Positions 7,909 to 15,101 of a stretch of DNA of 21,601 nt are shown piece by piece. How positions within the stretch are numbered: the stretch's first letter is position 1; each line of letters starts with the position of its first letter. A program made the position numbers and the translations under genes. This DNA is from Pseudomonadota bacterium. Its GTDB lineage: Bacteria > Pseudomonadota > Alphaproteobacteria > Sphingomonadales > Sphingomonadaceae. Location of the stretch: assembly GCA_023424095.1 (NCBI GenBank), contig JAFAEG010000113.1, positions 1 to 21,601 on the forward strand, in the 5' to 3' direction. Below the pieces are notes generated by a model. The model saw nothing but the letters and a program-made list of their open reading frames with translations, ran no database searches and was not told the origin of the DNA.

Positions 7909-7927
7909 CCGGCGTCCATGCCCCGCC

Positions 7928-8392
7928 TCAATGGCATTTGAAAAGGTCGAACGGTTCCGCGCAGGAGCGACAGCGCCACAACGACTTGCACGGGGTCGAG
8001 CCGAAGCGGCTGATCTCCTCCGTCTCGGCCGAGCCGCATTGCGGACAGGTCGGTATCCCGCGGGTCGGCGGGGCGATGCCGTAAGCGTGAAGTTTCTCGC
8101 GACCCGCCGGCGTGATCCAGTCGGTCGACCAGGGCGGCGAGAGCGTGGTTTCGATCGCGAGCTCGCGATAGCCGGCGGCGTCGAGCGCCTCGCGCACCAT
8201 CGTCTCGATCACCAACGTGGCCGGGCAGCCGGTGTAAGTCGGCGTCAGCACGACGCGGCGCTCGTCTACCGACCGGACGATGCCGAGATCGACGATCGAC
8301 AGCGCCGGGATTTCCGGGTCGGGAACGGCGCGCAGCACCTCCCAGACCCCGTCCGTCTCAAGCGAACGGTCCCGGGTGGCAGCGGCTACCAT
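7928..8392 (-). CDS. paaD: Phenylacetyl-CoA epoxidase maturation factor PaaD
   Basis: A 154-residue protein with an N-terminal MIP18/SufT-like (DUF59) domain, including VPDPEIPALSIVDLGIV and TPTYTGCPAT, and a C-terminal zinc-ribbon segment CPQC...C...CRSC ending in FDLFKCH. This is the standard PaaD architecture. The MIP18-type fold suggests a role in iron-sulfur or metal-centre assembly of the PaaABCE oxygenase; PaaD is needed for activity but is not a subunit of the catalytic core. Its ATG (8392) overlaps the end of paaC by 7 nt, indicating translational coupling. Confidence 0.95.
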   Translation of the reverse strand: MVAAATRDRSLETDGVWEVLRAVPDPEIPALSIVDLGIVRSVDERRVVLTPTYTGCPATLVIETMVREALDAAGYRELAIETTLSPPWSTDWITPAGREKLHAYGIAPPTRGIPTCPQCGSAETEEISRFGSTPCKSLWRCRSCAEPFDLFKCH

Positions 8393-9231
8393 TTCGCGTC
8401 CGGATAGCTGCGCGGCAGATATTGCATCACCGCCAGCAGGTGGCCGAGATGCTCGCTATGGTGGCCGTGACGGCCGCCGAGGATCGGGCGGTGGTCGCTC
8501 GGCGCCTGCAGACCGGCTTCGGCCAGCACGCTGCGCACCCGCGCGTCATAGCCGGTGCGGATGCTCGCCAGGTCCGGCAACAGACCGCGCACCGCCGCGT
8601 CCGAAGCGACCTCGTCCACCTCGAACAATTCCGGAATGAACCGCCACATCCAGTCGAGCCCGTCGGCCATGCGCCGCGCGCTTTCCTCGGTGCCGTCGCC
8701 CAGGCGAATGACCCATTCGGCGGCCAGTTCCTCGTGATAGGCGACTTCCTTCACCGCCTTGGCCGCGACCGCCGCGATGCGATCGTCGGCGCTGGCCGCT
8801 AGCTGATCGAACAGCCTTTTCTGCCAGGCGGAGAACAGGAATTGCCGCGCCATCGTCTGCGCGAAATCGCCATTGGGCTGCTCGACCAGCAGGCAATTCT
8901 TGAAATCGAGGACATCGCGGCGGAAGGCCAGCGCATCGCCGTCGCGACCCTTGCCTTCGACTTCGCCGGCGAGGTTCAGGAAATGCGTCGCCTGCCCGAT
9001 CAGATCGAGCGCGATATTGGCGAGGCTGAGATCGACCTCGACGCTCGGCGCATGCCCGCACCATTCGCCGAGCCGCTGGCCAAGGATCAGACTGTCGTCG
9101 CCGAGACGCAGCAAGGTCTCGAACAGGATCTGGCCATGCGCCTCGTCCACCGGTGTGTCGAAGGCACCGCCGGGATGGATGTTCGCGGCAATGAGTTCGT
9201 CCTCGGGACGAATGGGCGGAAGGCTGGGCAT
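8386..9231 (-). CDS. paaC: 1,2-phenylacetyl-CoA epoxidase, structural subunit PaaC
   Basis: The 281-residue ferritin-like subunit forms the heterodimeric core with PaaA but is structural rather than catalytic. Recognisable segments are LGDDSLILGQRLGEWCGHAP, DLSLANIALDLIGQA, AYHEELAAEW and the C-terminal HHSEHLGHLLAVMQYLPRSYP, typical of PaaC. Length is normal for the family, with about 20 extra N-terminal residues (MPSLPPIRPEDELIA) before the conserved region. The start ATG at 9231 overlaps the paaB stop by 1 nt (TGATG); the 3' end overlaps paaD by 7 nt. Confidence 0.96.
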   Translation of the reverse strand: MPSLPPIRPEDELIAANIHPGGAFDTPVDEAHGQILFETLLRLGDDSLILGQRLGEWCGHAPSVEVDLSLANIALDLIGQATHFLNLAGEVEGKGRDGDALAFRRDVLDFKNCLLVEQPNGDFAQTMARQFLFSAWQKRLFDQLAASADDRIAAVAAKAVKEVAYHEELAAEWVIRLGDGTEESARRMADGLDWMWRFIPELFEVDEVASDAAVRGLLPDLASIRTGYDARVRSVLAEAGLQAPSDHRPILGGRHGHHSEHLGHLLAVMQYLPRSYPDAKW

Positions 9232-9515
9232 CAGATGTGGGTTATGCCTTCGGGGATGTCGTAAAAGGTCGGGTGACGGTAGATCTTGTCCGCCGCCGGA
9301 TCGAAATTCTGCGCGTCGTCAGCGGGGTCACTGGCGACGATCTGCGCCGAGGGCACAACCCACAGGCTGATCCCCTCCATCCGCCGCGTATAGGTGTCGC
9401 GGGCGTGGCGCAGCGCGATCTCCGCGTCCGGCGCGTGCACGCTGCCGACGTGACGATGCGACATGCCGCCTTTGGCGCGGACGAACACTTCCCAGAGCGG
9501 CCAATCCTTGCTCAT
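9231..9515 (-). CDS. paaB: 1,2-phenylacetyl-CoA epoxidase, bridging subunit PaaB
   Basis: A 94-residue small subunit that links PaaAC heterodimers in the epoxidase complex. The protein opens with WPLWEVFVRAKGGMSHRHVG and contains RDTYTRRMEGISLWVV, both close to the PaaB family pattern. The ATG at 9515 overlaps the paaA stop by 4 nt (ATGA), and its stop shares one base with the paaC start, so it is translationally coupled on both sides. Confidence 0.96.
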   Translation of the reverse strand: MSKDWPLWEVFVRAKGGMSHRHVGSVHAPDAEIALRHARDTYTRRMEGISLWVVPSAQIVASDPADDAQNFDPAADKIYRHPTFYDIPEGITHI

Positions 9516-10507
9516 GCCGCGACCGCCTTGCGGGCATGCTTCTCGGCATAAGCGGCGGCGGCTTCGCGCACCCAGGCGCCATTGTCCCAGGCGTCGCGGC
9601 GGGCCTTCATCCGCTCCTTTGCGACCGGTCCCTCACCCTTCACCACGGCGTAAAATTCCTCCCAGTCGACCGCGCCGAAATCATAGCCGCCCTTCTCCTC
9701 GTTCCACTTGAGGTCGGGGTCGGGGACGGTGAGGCCGATCGCGTCCGCCTGCGGCGCGGTGATGTCGACGAACTTCTGCCGAAGCTCGTCATTGGTGTCG
9801 CGCTTGATCCGCCAGCGCATCGACTGCGCGGTGTTGGGGCTGTTGTCGTCGGTCGGGCCGAACATCATCAGCGACGGCCACCACCAGCGATTGAAGGCGT
9901 CCTGCATCATCCGCTGCTGGTCCGGCGTGCCCGCCATCATCGCCATGCAGATTTCATAGCCCTGGCGCTGGTGGAAGCTCTCCTCCTTGCACACCCGCAC
10001 CATGGCGCGGGCATAGGGGCCGTAGGAGGTGCGCTGCAGCGGCACCTGGTTCATGATCGCCGCGCCATCGACCAGCCAGCCGATCGCGCCGATGTCGGCC
10101 CAGGTCAGGGTCGGGTAGTTGAAGATCGTGCTGTACTTCGCCTTGCCCGAATGCAGCGCCTCGATCATTTCCTCGCGGCTGGTGCCGAGCGTTTCGGCGG
10201 CGCTGTAGAGATAGAGGCCGTGGCCCGCCTCGTCCTGCACCTTGGCGAGCAGGATGGCCTTGCGGCGCAGCGACGGCGCGCGGCTGATCCAATTGCCCTC
10301 GGGGAGCATGCCGACGATCTCGCTATGCGCATGCTGGCTGATCTGCCGCGTCAAGGTGCGGCGATAGGCCTCGGGCATCCAGTCCTTCGGCTCGATGAAT
10401 TCGTCCGCCGCCACCCGCGCCTCGAAGGCGGCGAGCCTGGCCGGATCCTCGATCGCCTGGACGTTGCCGGCGCCCTGCGCGCCCTTGCTCAGTTCGGTCG
10501 TGTACAT
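9512..10507 (-). CDS. paaA: 1,2-phenylacetyl-CoA epoxidase, catalytic diiron subunit PaaA
   Basis: The 331-residue catalytic subunit uses a diiron centre and O2 to epoxidise the aromatic ring of phenylacetyl-CoA, committing it to the aerobic hybrid degradation pathway. Ferritin-like metal-ligand motifs are visible: HAHSEIVGMLPE (~59-70), KVQDEAGHGLYLY (~89-101) and CKEESFHQRQGYE further on. The ATG at 10507 follows AAGGA with 7-nt spacing. The gene starts 21 bp after the E2 stop with no visible terminator or promoter between, so the epoxidase genes are very probably transcribed together with the 2-oxoacid dehydrogenase genes. No paaK, paaG, paaZ or paaJ is present in the window. Confidence 0.97.
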   Translation of the reverse strand: MYTTELSKGAQGAGNVQAIEDPARLAAFEARVAADEFIEPKDWMPEAYRRTLTRQISQHAHSEIVGMLPEGNWISRAPSLRRKAILLAKVQDEAGHGLYLYSAAETLGTSREEMIEALHSGKAKYSTIFNYPTLTWADIGAIGWLVDGAAIMNQVPLQRTSYGPYARAMVRVCKEESFHQRQGYEICMAMMAGTPDQQRMMQDAFNRWWWPSLMMFGPTDDNSPNTAQSMRWRIKRDTNDELRQKFVDITAPQADAIGLTVPDPDLKWNEEKGGYDFGAVDWEEFYAVVKGEGPVAKERMKARRDAWDNGAWVREAAAAYAEKHARKAVAA

Positions 10508-10528
10508 GCTCGTTCCTTGCGTCCCGAC

Positions 10529-11743
10529 CTATATGGGGTCAACCGGCCAGCCTTCCAAAATCTCCACGAAGCGGGACAGCCAGGCGTTGGTCTGGTGGCC
10601 GTCGACGACGCGGTGATCGATGGTGAGGCTGACATAAGCGAGCGGGCGGATCTGGATGGCGTCGGCGCCGTCCACCTCGCGCACCACCACCCTCTTCTCC
10701 AATTTGCCGATGCCCAGGATCGCCGATTGCGGCTGGGCGATGATGATCGGGCTGGCGAAGAGCGAGCCGGAGACGCCGTGGTTGGAGATGGTGAAGGTGC
10801 CGCCAGAGACGTCCTTGCCGGTCAATTTCTCGCCGCGCGCCTTCTCGACCAGTTCGTCCAGCCCGGCGGCGATGCCCTCGAGATCGAGGCTTTCGGTGTT
10901 GCGCAGGACGGGAACGATCAGGCCCTTCTCGCCCAGCGCTGTGCCGACGCCGATGTTCACGTCGCCGAACAGCTCCAGCCGGTCCTCGTGCCAGCGGCTG
11001 TTGATCGCCGGGGCGACTTTCATCGCCTCCGCCGCCGCGGCGACGAAGTAAGCGGTGTAGGTGAGCTTGATGCCCTTCGCCGCGAACGCCGCCTTGTGGC
11101 GCTCGCGATGGCGGATGATCGCGGTGAAATCCGCCTCGAAGACGGCGGTCACGTGCGGCGCCTGGGTGACCGAGGCGAGCATATTCTCGGCGATCTTGAG
11201 GCGCATGCGGTCGTGCGGGACATCGCGGGAGGCGAGCGCGGGGGTTGAGGCTTTCGCCTGGCCACCCGAGGCGACGACCTTGTCCACATCGGCGCGGGTG
11301 ACGCGGCCGTTGCGGCCGGTGCCGGCGATGCGGGCGGGGTCGATATCGTGCTGGAGGCAGGCGCGCTTGACAGAGGGGGAGAGCCGCATTTCGCGCACGG
11401 CGCCCTGGCTGCTCCCGGGCGAAGCCAGAGGTCCAGTTTCTTCGATCGGGGTCTGGGCCCCGGCCTGCGCCCGGGAACCGATGGGCGCGGATTCGACCGC
11501 GGCCCCCTCGCCTGCAGCCGCCATCCGCCCGAGCAACGCCCCGGGCGCGGCCTCCGCATCCGGACCGAGCAAGATCTCGCGCAACACGCCGCTCGCCGGC
11601 GCCGGCACTTCCATCGCGACCTTGTCGGTCTCGAGCTCCACCAGCGGCTCATGCTCGACCACCGTCTCGCCGACCGCTTTCAGCCAGCGCGCGACCACGG
11701 CCTGCGTGCCCTCGCCTTCCACCGGAACGATGATGTCGATCAT
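10529..11743 (-). CDS. 2-oxoacid dehydrogenase E2 (dihydrolipoyl acyltransferase)
   Basis: This 404-residue acyltransferase carries the acyl group from E1 on lipoate and transfers it to CoA. Domains in order: one lipoyl domain (1-75, lipoyl-lysine Lys41 in LETDKVAME), a linker, a peripheral subunit-binding domain (~121-155, LSPSVKRACLQHDIDPARI...GTGRNGRVTRADV), a second Ala-rich linker, and the catalytic domain (~178-404) with DHRVVDG containing His377 and Asp381. The ATG at 11743 lies 2 bp after the E1 stop; the upstream open-frame extension overlaps E1 and is discarded. Linker residues ~89-111 are encoded by a palindromic repeat pair (11412-11477). Substrate (branched-chain 2-oxoacids, phenylpyruvate or pyruvate) cannot be read from motifs; a branched-chain-type complex seems likeliest from the fused E1 partner. 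No E3 gene is nearby. Confidence 0.94.
   Translation of the reverse strand: MIDIIVPVEGEGTQAVVARWLKAVGETVVEHEPLVELETDKVAMEVPAPASGVLREILLGPDAEAAPGALLGRMAAAGEGAAVESAPIGSRAQAGAQTPIEETGPLASPGSSQGAVREMRLSPSVKRACLQHDIDPARIAGTGRNGRVTRADVDKVVASGGQAKASTPALASRDVPHDRMRLKIAENMLASVTQAPHVTAVFEADFTAIIRHRERHKAAFAAKGIKLTYTAYFVAAAAEAMKVAPAINSRWHEDRLELFGDVNIGVGTALGEKGLIVPVLRNTESLDLEGIAAGLDELVEKARGEKLTGKDVSGGTFTISNHGVSGSLFASPIIIAQPQSAILGIGKLEKRVVVREVDGADAIQIRPLAYVSLTIDHRVVDGHQTNAWLSRFVEILEGWPVDPI
11412..11477. repeat. Palindromic repeat pair embedded in frame in the E2 linker
   Basis: Two 25-nt arms, 11412-11436 and 11453-11477, are inverted copies of one another (19 of 25 positions match) around a 16-nt centre. 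Each arm also matches the intergenic repeat at 21557-21581 at 21 of 25 positions, so all three belong to one repeat family. The pair encodes E2 residues ~89-111 (GSRAQAGAQTPIEETGPLAS and on), in the flexible region between the lipoyl and subunit-binding domains. Length is compatible with the reading frame. Decay of the arms relative to the intergenic copy suggests an old insertion. Confidence 0.7.
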
Positions 11744-11745
11744 GC

Positions 11746-13812
11746 TCAGAAGGCCACCAATTCTTCGATCTTCGCGCGAATGCCTGCCACCGAAGGCACC
11801 GCCCAATCCAGCAACACCGGATTATGCGGGCTCGGAATGTCCGGCATGGTAACGCGCGCGACGGGCGCGTCGAGGTCCAGAAACGCCTCGTCCGCCACCA
11901 CCGCCGCGATTTCCGCGCCGAAGCCGCCGGAGCGCAGATCCTCGTGGACGATCAGGCAGCGGCGGGTCTGGCGCACGCTCGCCAGCACCATCTCGCGGTC
12001 CCACGGCACCAAGGTGCGCAGGTCGATCACGTCGCCGGACAATTCGCCCAGCGCCTCTTCGCAACGCGCCACCATCGCGCCCCAGGTCACGATCGTGATC
12101 TTGTCGCCCTCGCGGGTCTTGCGGGCACGGCCGAACGGCAGGACATAATCGTCGCCCGGCCAGGGCCGCCGCGCCCAGCTGTCGTCCAGCATCGCGCGAT
12201 GCTCCAGGAACACCGCCGGATCGTTGCCGCGCAAAGCCGCGCGCAGCAGGCCGACCGCATCCTCGGTGTTGCTCGGCACCGCGACCAGCCATCCGGGATT
12301 GTGGACGAACTGCACCTCGTTGGTCTGGCTGTGCCAGGGATCGCCGCACTTCAGGAAGCCGACCGGCATGCGCAGCACCATCGGCGCGGCGAAGCGATTG
12401 TTGGTCCGCCAGCGCATCGTGCCGCAATCGTTGATCTGCTCGAGCGCCGGCTCGGCATATTTGCGGAACTGGATTTCCGGCACCGGCAGCAGCCCGGCGG
12501 CGGCCAGACCAACCGCACGGCCGATAATTCCCTCTTCCGACAGGCTGGTGTCGAAGACACGGTCGAAGCCGTGCTTCTCCTGCAGGCCCTGAGTCACGCC
12601 ATGAACGCCGCCCTTCGGCCCGATATCCTCGCCGAACAGCAGCATCCGCGGATTGGCGCTCAGCTCCTGGTCGAGCGTCCGCCGGATCGCCGCCGCCATG
12701 GTGATGCGCGGGCCTTCGGAGCGCGGCTCGTCATGGGACCAGGGCGCGTCATAACCGTGCCGCCACTGGCCGCCCTCGGCCTGCAATTCGCCCTCGAAGA
12801 ACAGATGCCGCATGACGCTTTCGGGCTCGGCGACGGGCCGCGCCTCGGCCTCGGCCAGCGCGTCGGCGACGATCCGGTCGACCTCATCACCGATCCGGTC
12901 CCACTCGGCCGGATCGAACATCGCCTGCAGCTTCGGGAAGGGATCGCGCGCCCATTCGGACTGGACGAATTCGGGGACCTTGTAGGCCTGCGTGTCCTGA
13001 TAGGAGTGGCCCTGCAGCCGCGGCACCTTCAGGCGCAGCAAAGCCGGGCCGAAATGCCCCCGCACATAGGCCACCGCTTCCTTCACCAGCCGCGCCGCCT
13101 CGTGCGGATCGGTGCCGTCGCCGGCGAAGATCTTCAGGCCGCCGAAGCTGGCGAGGTTCGCGGCGATGTCACCGCCTGGCGTCTGAAATTCAGACGGCAC
13201 GGAAATGCCGTAGCCATTGTCCTCGATCGAGAAGAGCATCGGCAATTTCTGCGTCGTCGCGATGGTCAGCGCCGACCAGAAGCCGTTCGTCGCTACCGAC
13301 GCGTCGCCGCCCAGCACCACCGCGATCGACTGCGCGTAGGCCTGATCTTCCAGCACATCGGCGTAATAAGTGATCGCCTGCGCCCAGCCGGCGGTCGGGG
13401 TATATTGCGCGCCCACCCCGCCTGACATCGGCAAAGCCGAGGGGCCGTCGGGATTGGGGAAGTTGAACACCACGCCGATGTCGCGGCCGTCCGAATAGCC
13501 GCCGGCCTTGCCCATGTTCGACCCCAGCGCATCCGCGATCGGCACGCCAAGCGCGAGCAGCAGGGGCCGCGAGCGATAATAGCCACAGACCGCGTCCGTC
13601 CTTTCGGTGAGCAGGCTGCCGAGCATGACCTGCGCCATGTCGTGGCCGCGCGCGCTGAACTGATAGAGCACCTTGCGCGCCGGAACGAGCTCCTCCTCCT
13701 CCAGCCGGTCGAGCGCGCGGCTCAGCCGGACGAGGTGGGCGATCCGCCGCCAGTCAAAAGCGGGATCCCCAGCCTGGCTCGTGTCGAGCTCCATCTCGTG
13801 CGTAGAAGCCAC
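11746..13812 (-). CDS. 2-oxoacid dehydrogenase E1, fused alpha and beta subunits
   Basis: A 688-residue thiamine-diphosphate enzyme that decarboxylates a 2-oxoacid and acylates the lipoyl group of E2. The alpha half (~20-330) has GGDASVATNGFW (168-179) and DNGYGIS (198-204), the ThDP/Mg-binding region, plus the RLQGHSYQDTQAYK loop (~265-278). The beta half begins near residue 370 with ITMAAAIRRTLDQEL, LLFGEDIG and DTSLSEEGIIGRAVGLA. In many bacteria these are two genes; fused forms are often annotated as branched-chain or 2-oxoisovalerate dehydrogenase E1. The start is GTG at 13812 (MASTHEMELD); ATG at 13794 is an alternative, and neither has a strong ribosome-binding site. It is the first gene of the operon E1-E2-paaABCDE-acyl-CoA dehydrogenase and is divergent from an Lrp-type regulator, 122 bp away. 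Substrate preference is not visible. Confidence 0.93.
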   Translation of the reverse strand: MASTHEMELDTSQAGDPAFDWRRIAHLVRLSRALDRLEEEELVPARKVLYQFSARGHDMAQVMLGSLLTERTDAVCGYYRSRPLLLALGVPIADALGSNMGKAGGYSDGRDIGVVFNFPNPDGPSALPMSGGVGAQYTPTAGWAQAITYYADVLEDQAYAQSIAVVLGGDASVATNGFWSALTIATTQKLPMLFSIEDNGYGISVPSEFQTPGGDIAANLASFGGLKIFAGDGTDPHEAARLVKEAVAYVRGHFGPALLRLKVPRLQGHSYQDTQAYKVPEFVQSEWARDPFPKLQAMFDPAEWDRIGDEVDRIVADALAEAEARPVAEPESVMRHLFFEGELQAEGGQWRHGYDAPWSHDEPRSEGPRITMAAAIRRTLDQELSANPRMLLFGEDIGPKGGVHGVTQGLQEKHGFDRVFDTSLSEEGIIGRAVGLAAAGLLPVPEIQFRKYAEPALEQINDCGTMRWRTNNRFAAPMVLRMPVGFLKCGDPWHSQTNEVQFVHNPGWLVAVPSNTEDAVGLLRAALRGNDPAVFLEHRAMLDDSWARRPWPGDDYVLPFGRARKTREGDKITIVTWGAMVARCEEALGELSGDVIDLRTLVPWDREMVLASVRQTRRCLIVHEDLRSGGFGAEIAAVVADEAFLDLDAPVARVTMPDIPSPHNPVLLDWAVPSVAGIRAKIEELVAF

Positions 13813-13907
13813 TGACCACCCGTATTGCAGGTTCGAACCAGGCGAAGATTAGCCGAAGGAAACGAAAAAATCTCTTCAGAATCTCCGCAAATACGGGCAT
13901 TCATGTC

Positions 13908-13918
13908 GAAACCGTTTC
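13908..13918. promoter_or_regulatory. Small perfect palindrome in the divergent control region
   Basis: GAAAC-C-GTTTC lies in the 122-bp region between the E1 operon and the Lrp/AsnC regulator gene, 17 bp before the regulator's start. Lrp-family proteins often bind near their own divergent promoters, so this may be an operator, but the palindrome is short and could be chance. The rest of this region (13813-13907) is relatively A/T-rich around 13861-13880 and shows no convincing -35/-10 pair on either strand. Confidence 0.3.
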
Positions 13919-13934
13919 AGGAATTGCCGACAAA

Positions 13935-14405
13935 GTGATAGAAACCGCTCAACTGGACAGCATCGACCGGCGCATCGTCCGGGAGCTGCAGGTCGATGCC
14001 GGCCTCAGCCATGCGGCTCTGGCGGAGCGGGTCGGCTCCTCGCCCGCCTCGGTGTGGCGTCGGATCCGGGCGCTGGAGGCGGACAACGTCCTGGGCGCCA
14101 CGATCCGCCTCGCCGACGCCAAGGCGCTTGGCTGGCCGGTCAACGTGATGTGCCAGGTGCGGATGATGCGCCAGACGTCCGACGACCGCGCCCGCTTCGA
14201 GGAATTCATCCAGTCGCGCGAGCAGATCGTCGAATGCTATTCGATGTCCGGCGAATGGGACTATCTGCTGCGCATCATCGTCGGCAGCGTCGAGGATTAT
14301 GAGCAGTTCATCATGCGCGAATTGCTCGGCCATCCCAGCGTCGCGACCGCAGCCTCGAACTTCGCGCTGCGCCAGGTCAAATACACCACGGCGATCCCGA
14401 CATGA
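13935..14405 (+). CDS. Lrp/AsnC-family transcriptional regulator
   Basis: A 156-residue regulator. The N-terminal winged helix-turn-helix includes LDSIDRRIVRELQVDAGLSH and RVGSSPASVWRRIRALEADN (~8-52), and the C-terminal RAM/ligand-binding domain includes VECYSMSGEWDYLLRIIVGS. Such proteins respond to amino acids or 2-oxoacids and frequently control divergent catabolic operons; BkdR of branched-chain dehydrogenase operons is an example. Here it is divergent from the E1-E2-paa operon, which is the obvious candidate target. The GTG at 13935 is the only in-frame start that keeps the helix-turn-helix. It has no clear ribosome-binding site but overlaps the stop of an 11-codon frame (13903-13938). 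Its 3' end overlaps moaD by 4 nt, tying its expression to the molybdenum-cofactor genes. Confidence 0.93.
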   Translation: MIETAQLDSIDRRIVRELQVDAGLSHAALAERVGSSPASVWRRIRALEADNVLGATIRLADAKALGWPVNVMCQVRMMRQTSDDRARFEEFIQSREQIVECYSMSGEWDYLLRIIVGSVEDYEQFIMRELLGHPSVATAASNFALRQVKYTTAIPT

Positions 14406-14644
14406 GGGTCAGTTTCTACGGCAGCCTGGCCGAATTGATCGCGCGCGAAATCAATTTCACGCTGCCGCGCGGCGCGACGGTCGGCGACGTTCGTGACCAG
14501 CTCGCGGTTCAACATCCCGCAGCGGCAGGCGCGCTGTCAGGGCGGGGCGTCCGCGCCTTCGTGGATGATGTTGTCGCGACCGACGATGCGGTGTTGAGTG
14601 ACGCAGTGGAACTGGCCTTCCTCCCTCCGCTGTCCGGGGGCTGA
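14402..14644 (+). CDS. moaD: Molybdopterin synthase small (sulfur carrier) subunit MoaD
   Basis: An 80-residue ubiquitin-fold protein ending in the obligatory Gly-Gly (FLPPLSGG), whose thiocarboxylated C-terminus donates sulfur to precursor Z (cPMP) in molybdopterin synthesis. The start MRVSFYGSLAELIAREINF and the length fit MoaD. Its ATG overlaps the end of the Lrp-type regulator gene (ATGA), and moaE begins 2 nt after its stop, so it is the second gene of a tightly coupled run. Confidence 0.95.
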   Translation: MRVSFYGSLAELIAREINFTLPRGATVGDVRDQLAVQHPAAAGALSGRGVRAFVDDVVATDDAVLSDAVELAFLPPLSGG

Positions 14645-14645
14645 G

Positions 14646-15101
14646 ATGAATATCCACGCCCGCCTCGCCACCGGCCCAATCGATCCGCGCGACGAGCTTG
14701 CGGCGATCGAGGCGAGCGGGGCCGGCGCCGTCGCCAGTATGATCGGCAGGACGCGGGAGGCGCGCGCGGACGGCGCCGCGATCCATGGCCTGTTCCTCGA
14801 TCACCACCCGCGCCTGACCCCGCAATCGCTCGACGCCGTCGCGCAGGACGCCGCCGCGCGGTTCGGCCTGATCGCGGTGCGCGTCGTCCATCGTTGCGGC
14901 ATGATCGCCCCGGGCGAGGCGATCGTGTTCGTTGCGGCAGCCGCTGCGCATCGCCGGACGGCGCTCGACGCGGTGGACTATCTGATGGACCGGCTGAAGA
15001 CGGAAGCGGTCTTCTGGAAGCGCGAGGATGCGGTTGACGGATCGCGCTGGATCGAGCCTACCGACGCCGACCGCGCGGACCGCGCGCGCTGGGAAGATTG
15101 A
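14646..15101 (+). CDS. moaE: Molybdopterin synthase catalytic subunit MoaE
   Basis: A 151-residue catalytic subunit that, with MoaD, converts cPMP to molybdopterin. The conserved segment DYLMDRLKTEAVFWKRE carries the two lysines (KTEAVFWK) corresponding to the catalytic KT.xPFWK motif, followed by the GSRWIEP C-terminal signature. ATG 14646 is chosen because the family sequence starts there. The open frame begins at 14598, but that would run back inside moaD. The stop shares a base with the moaB start (TGATG). Confidence 0.94.
   Translation: MNIHARLATGPIDPRDELAAIEASGAGAVASMIGRTREARADGAAIHGLFLDHHPRLTPQSLDAVAQDAAARFGLIAVRVVHRCGMIAPGEAIVFVAAAAAHRRTALDAVDYLMDRLKTEAVFWKREDAVDGSRWIEPTDADRADRARWED

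Noticed and set aside
9536..11248. 570-codon open frame opposite paaA and E2
   Set aside because: Shadow of two clearly conserved genes; it spans their boundary and has no recognisable motif.
11824..13425. 533-codon open frame opposite the fused E1 gene
   Set aside because: Shadow of E1, composition typical of antisense of high-GC genes.
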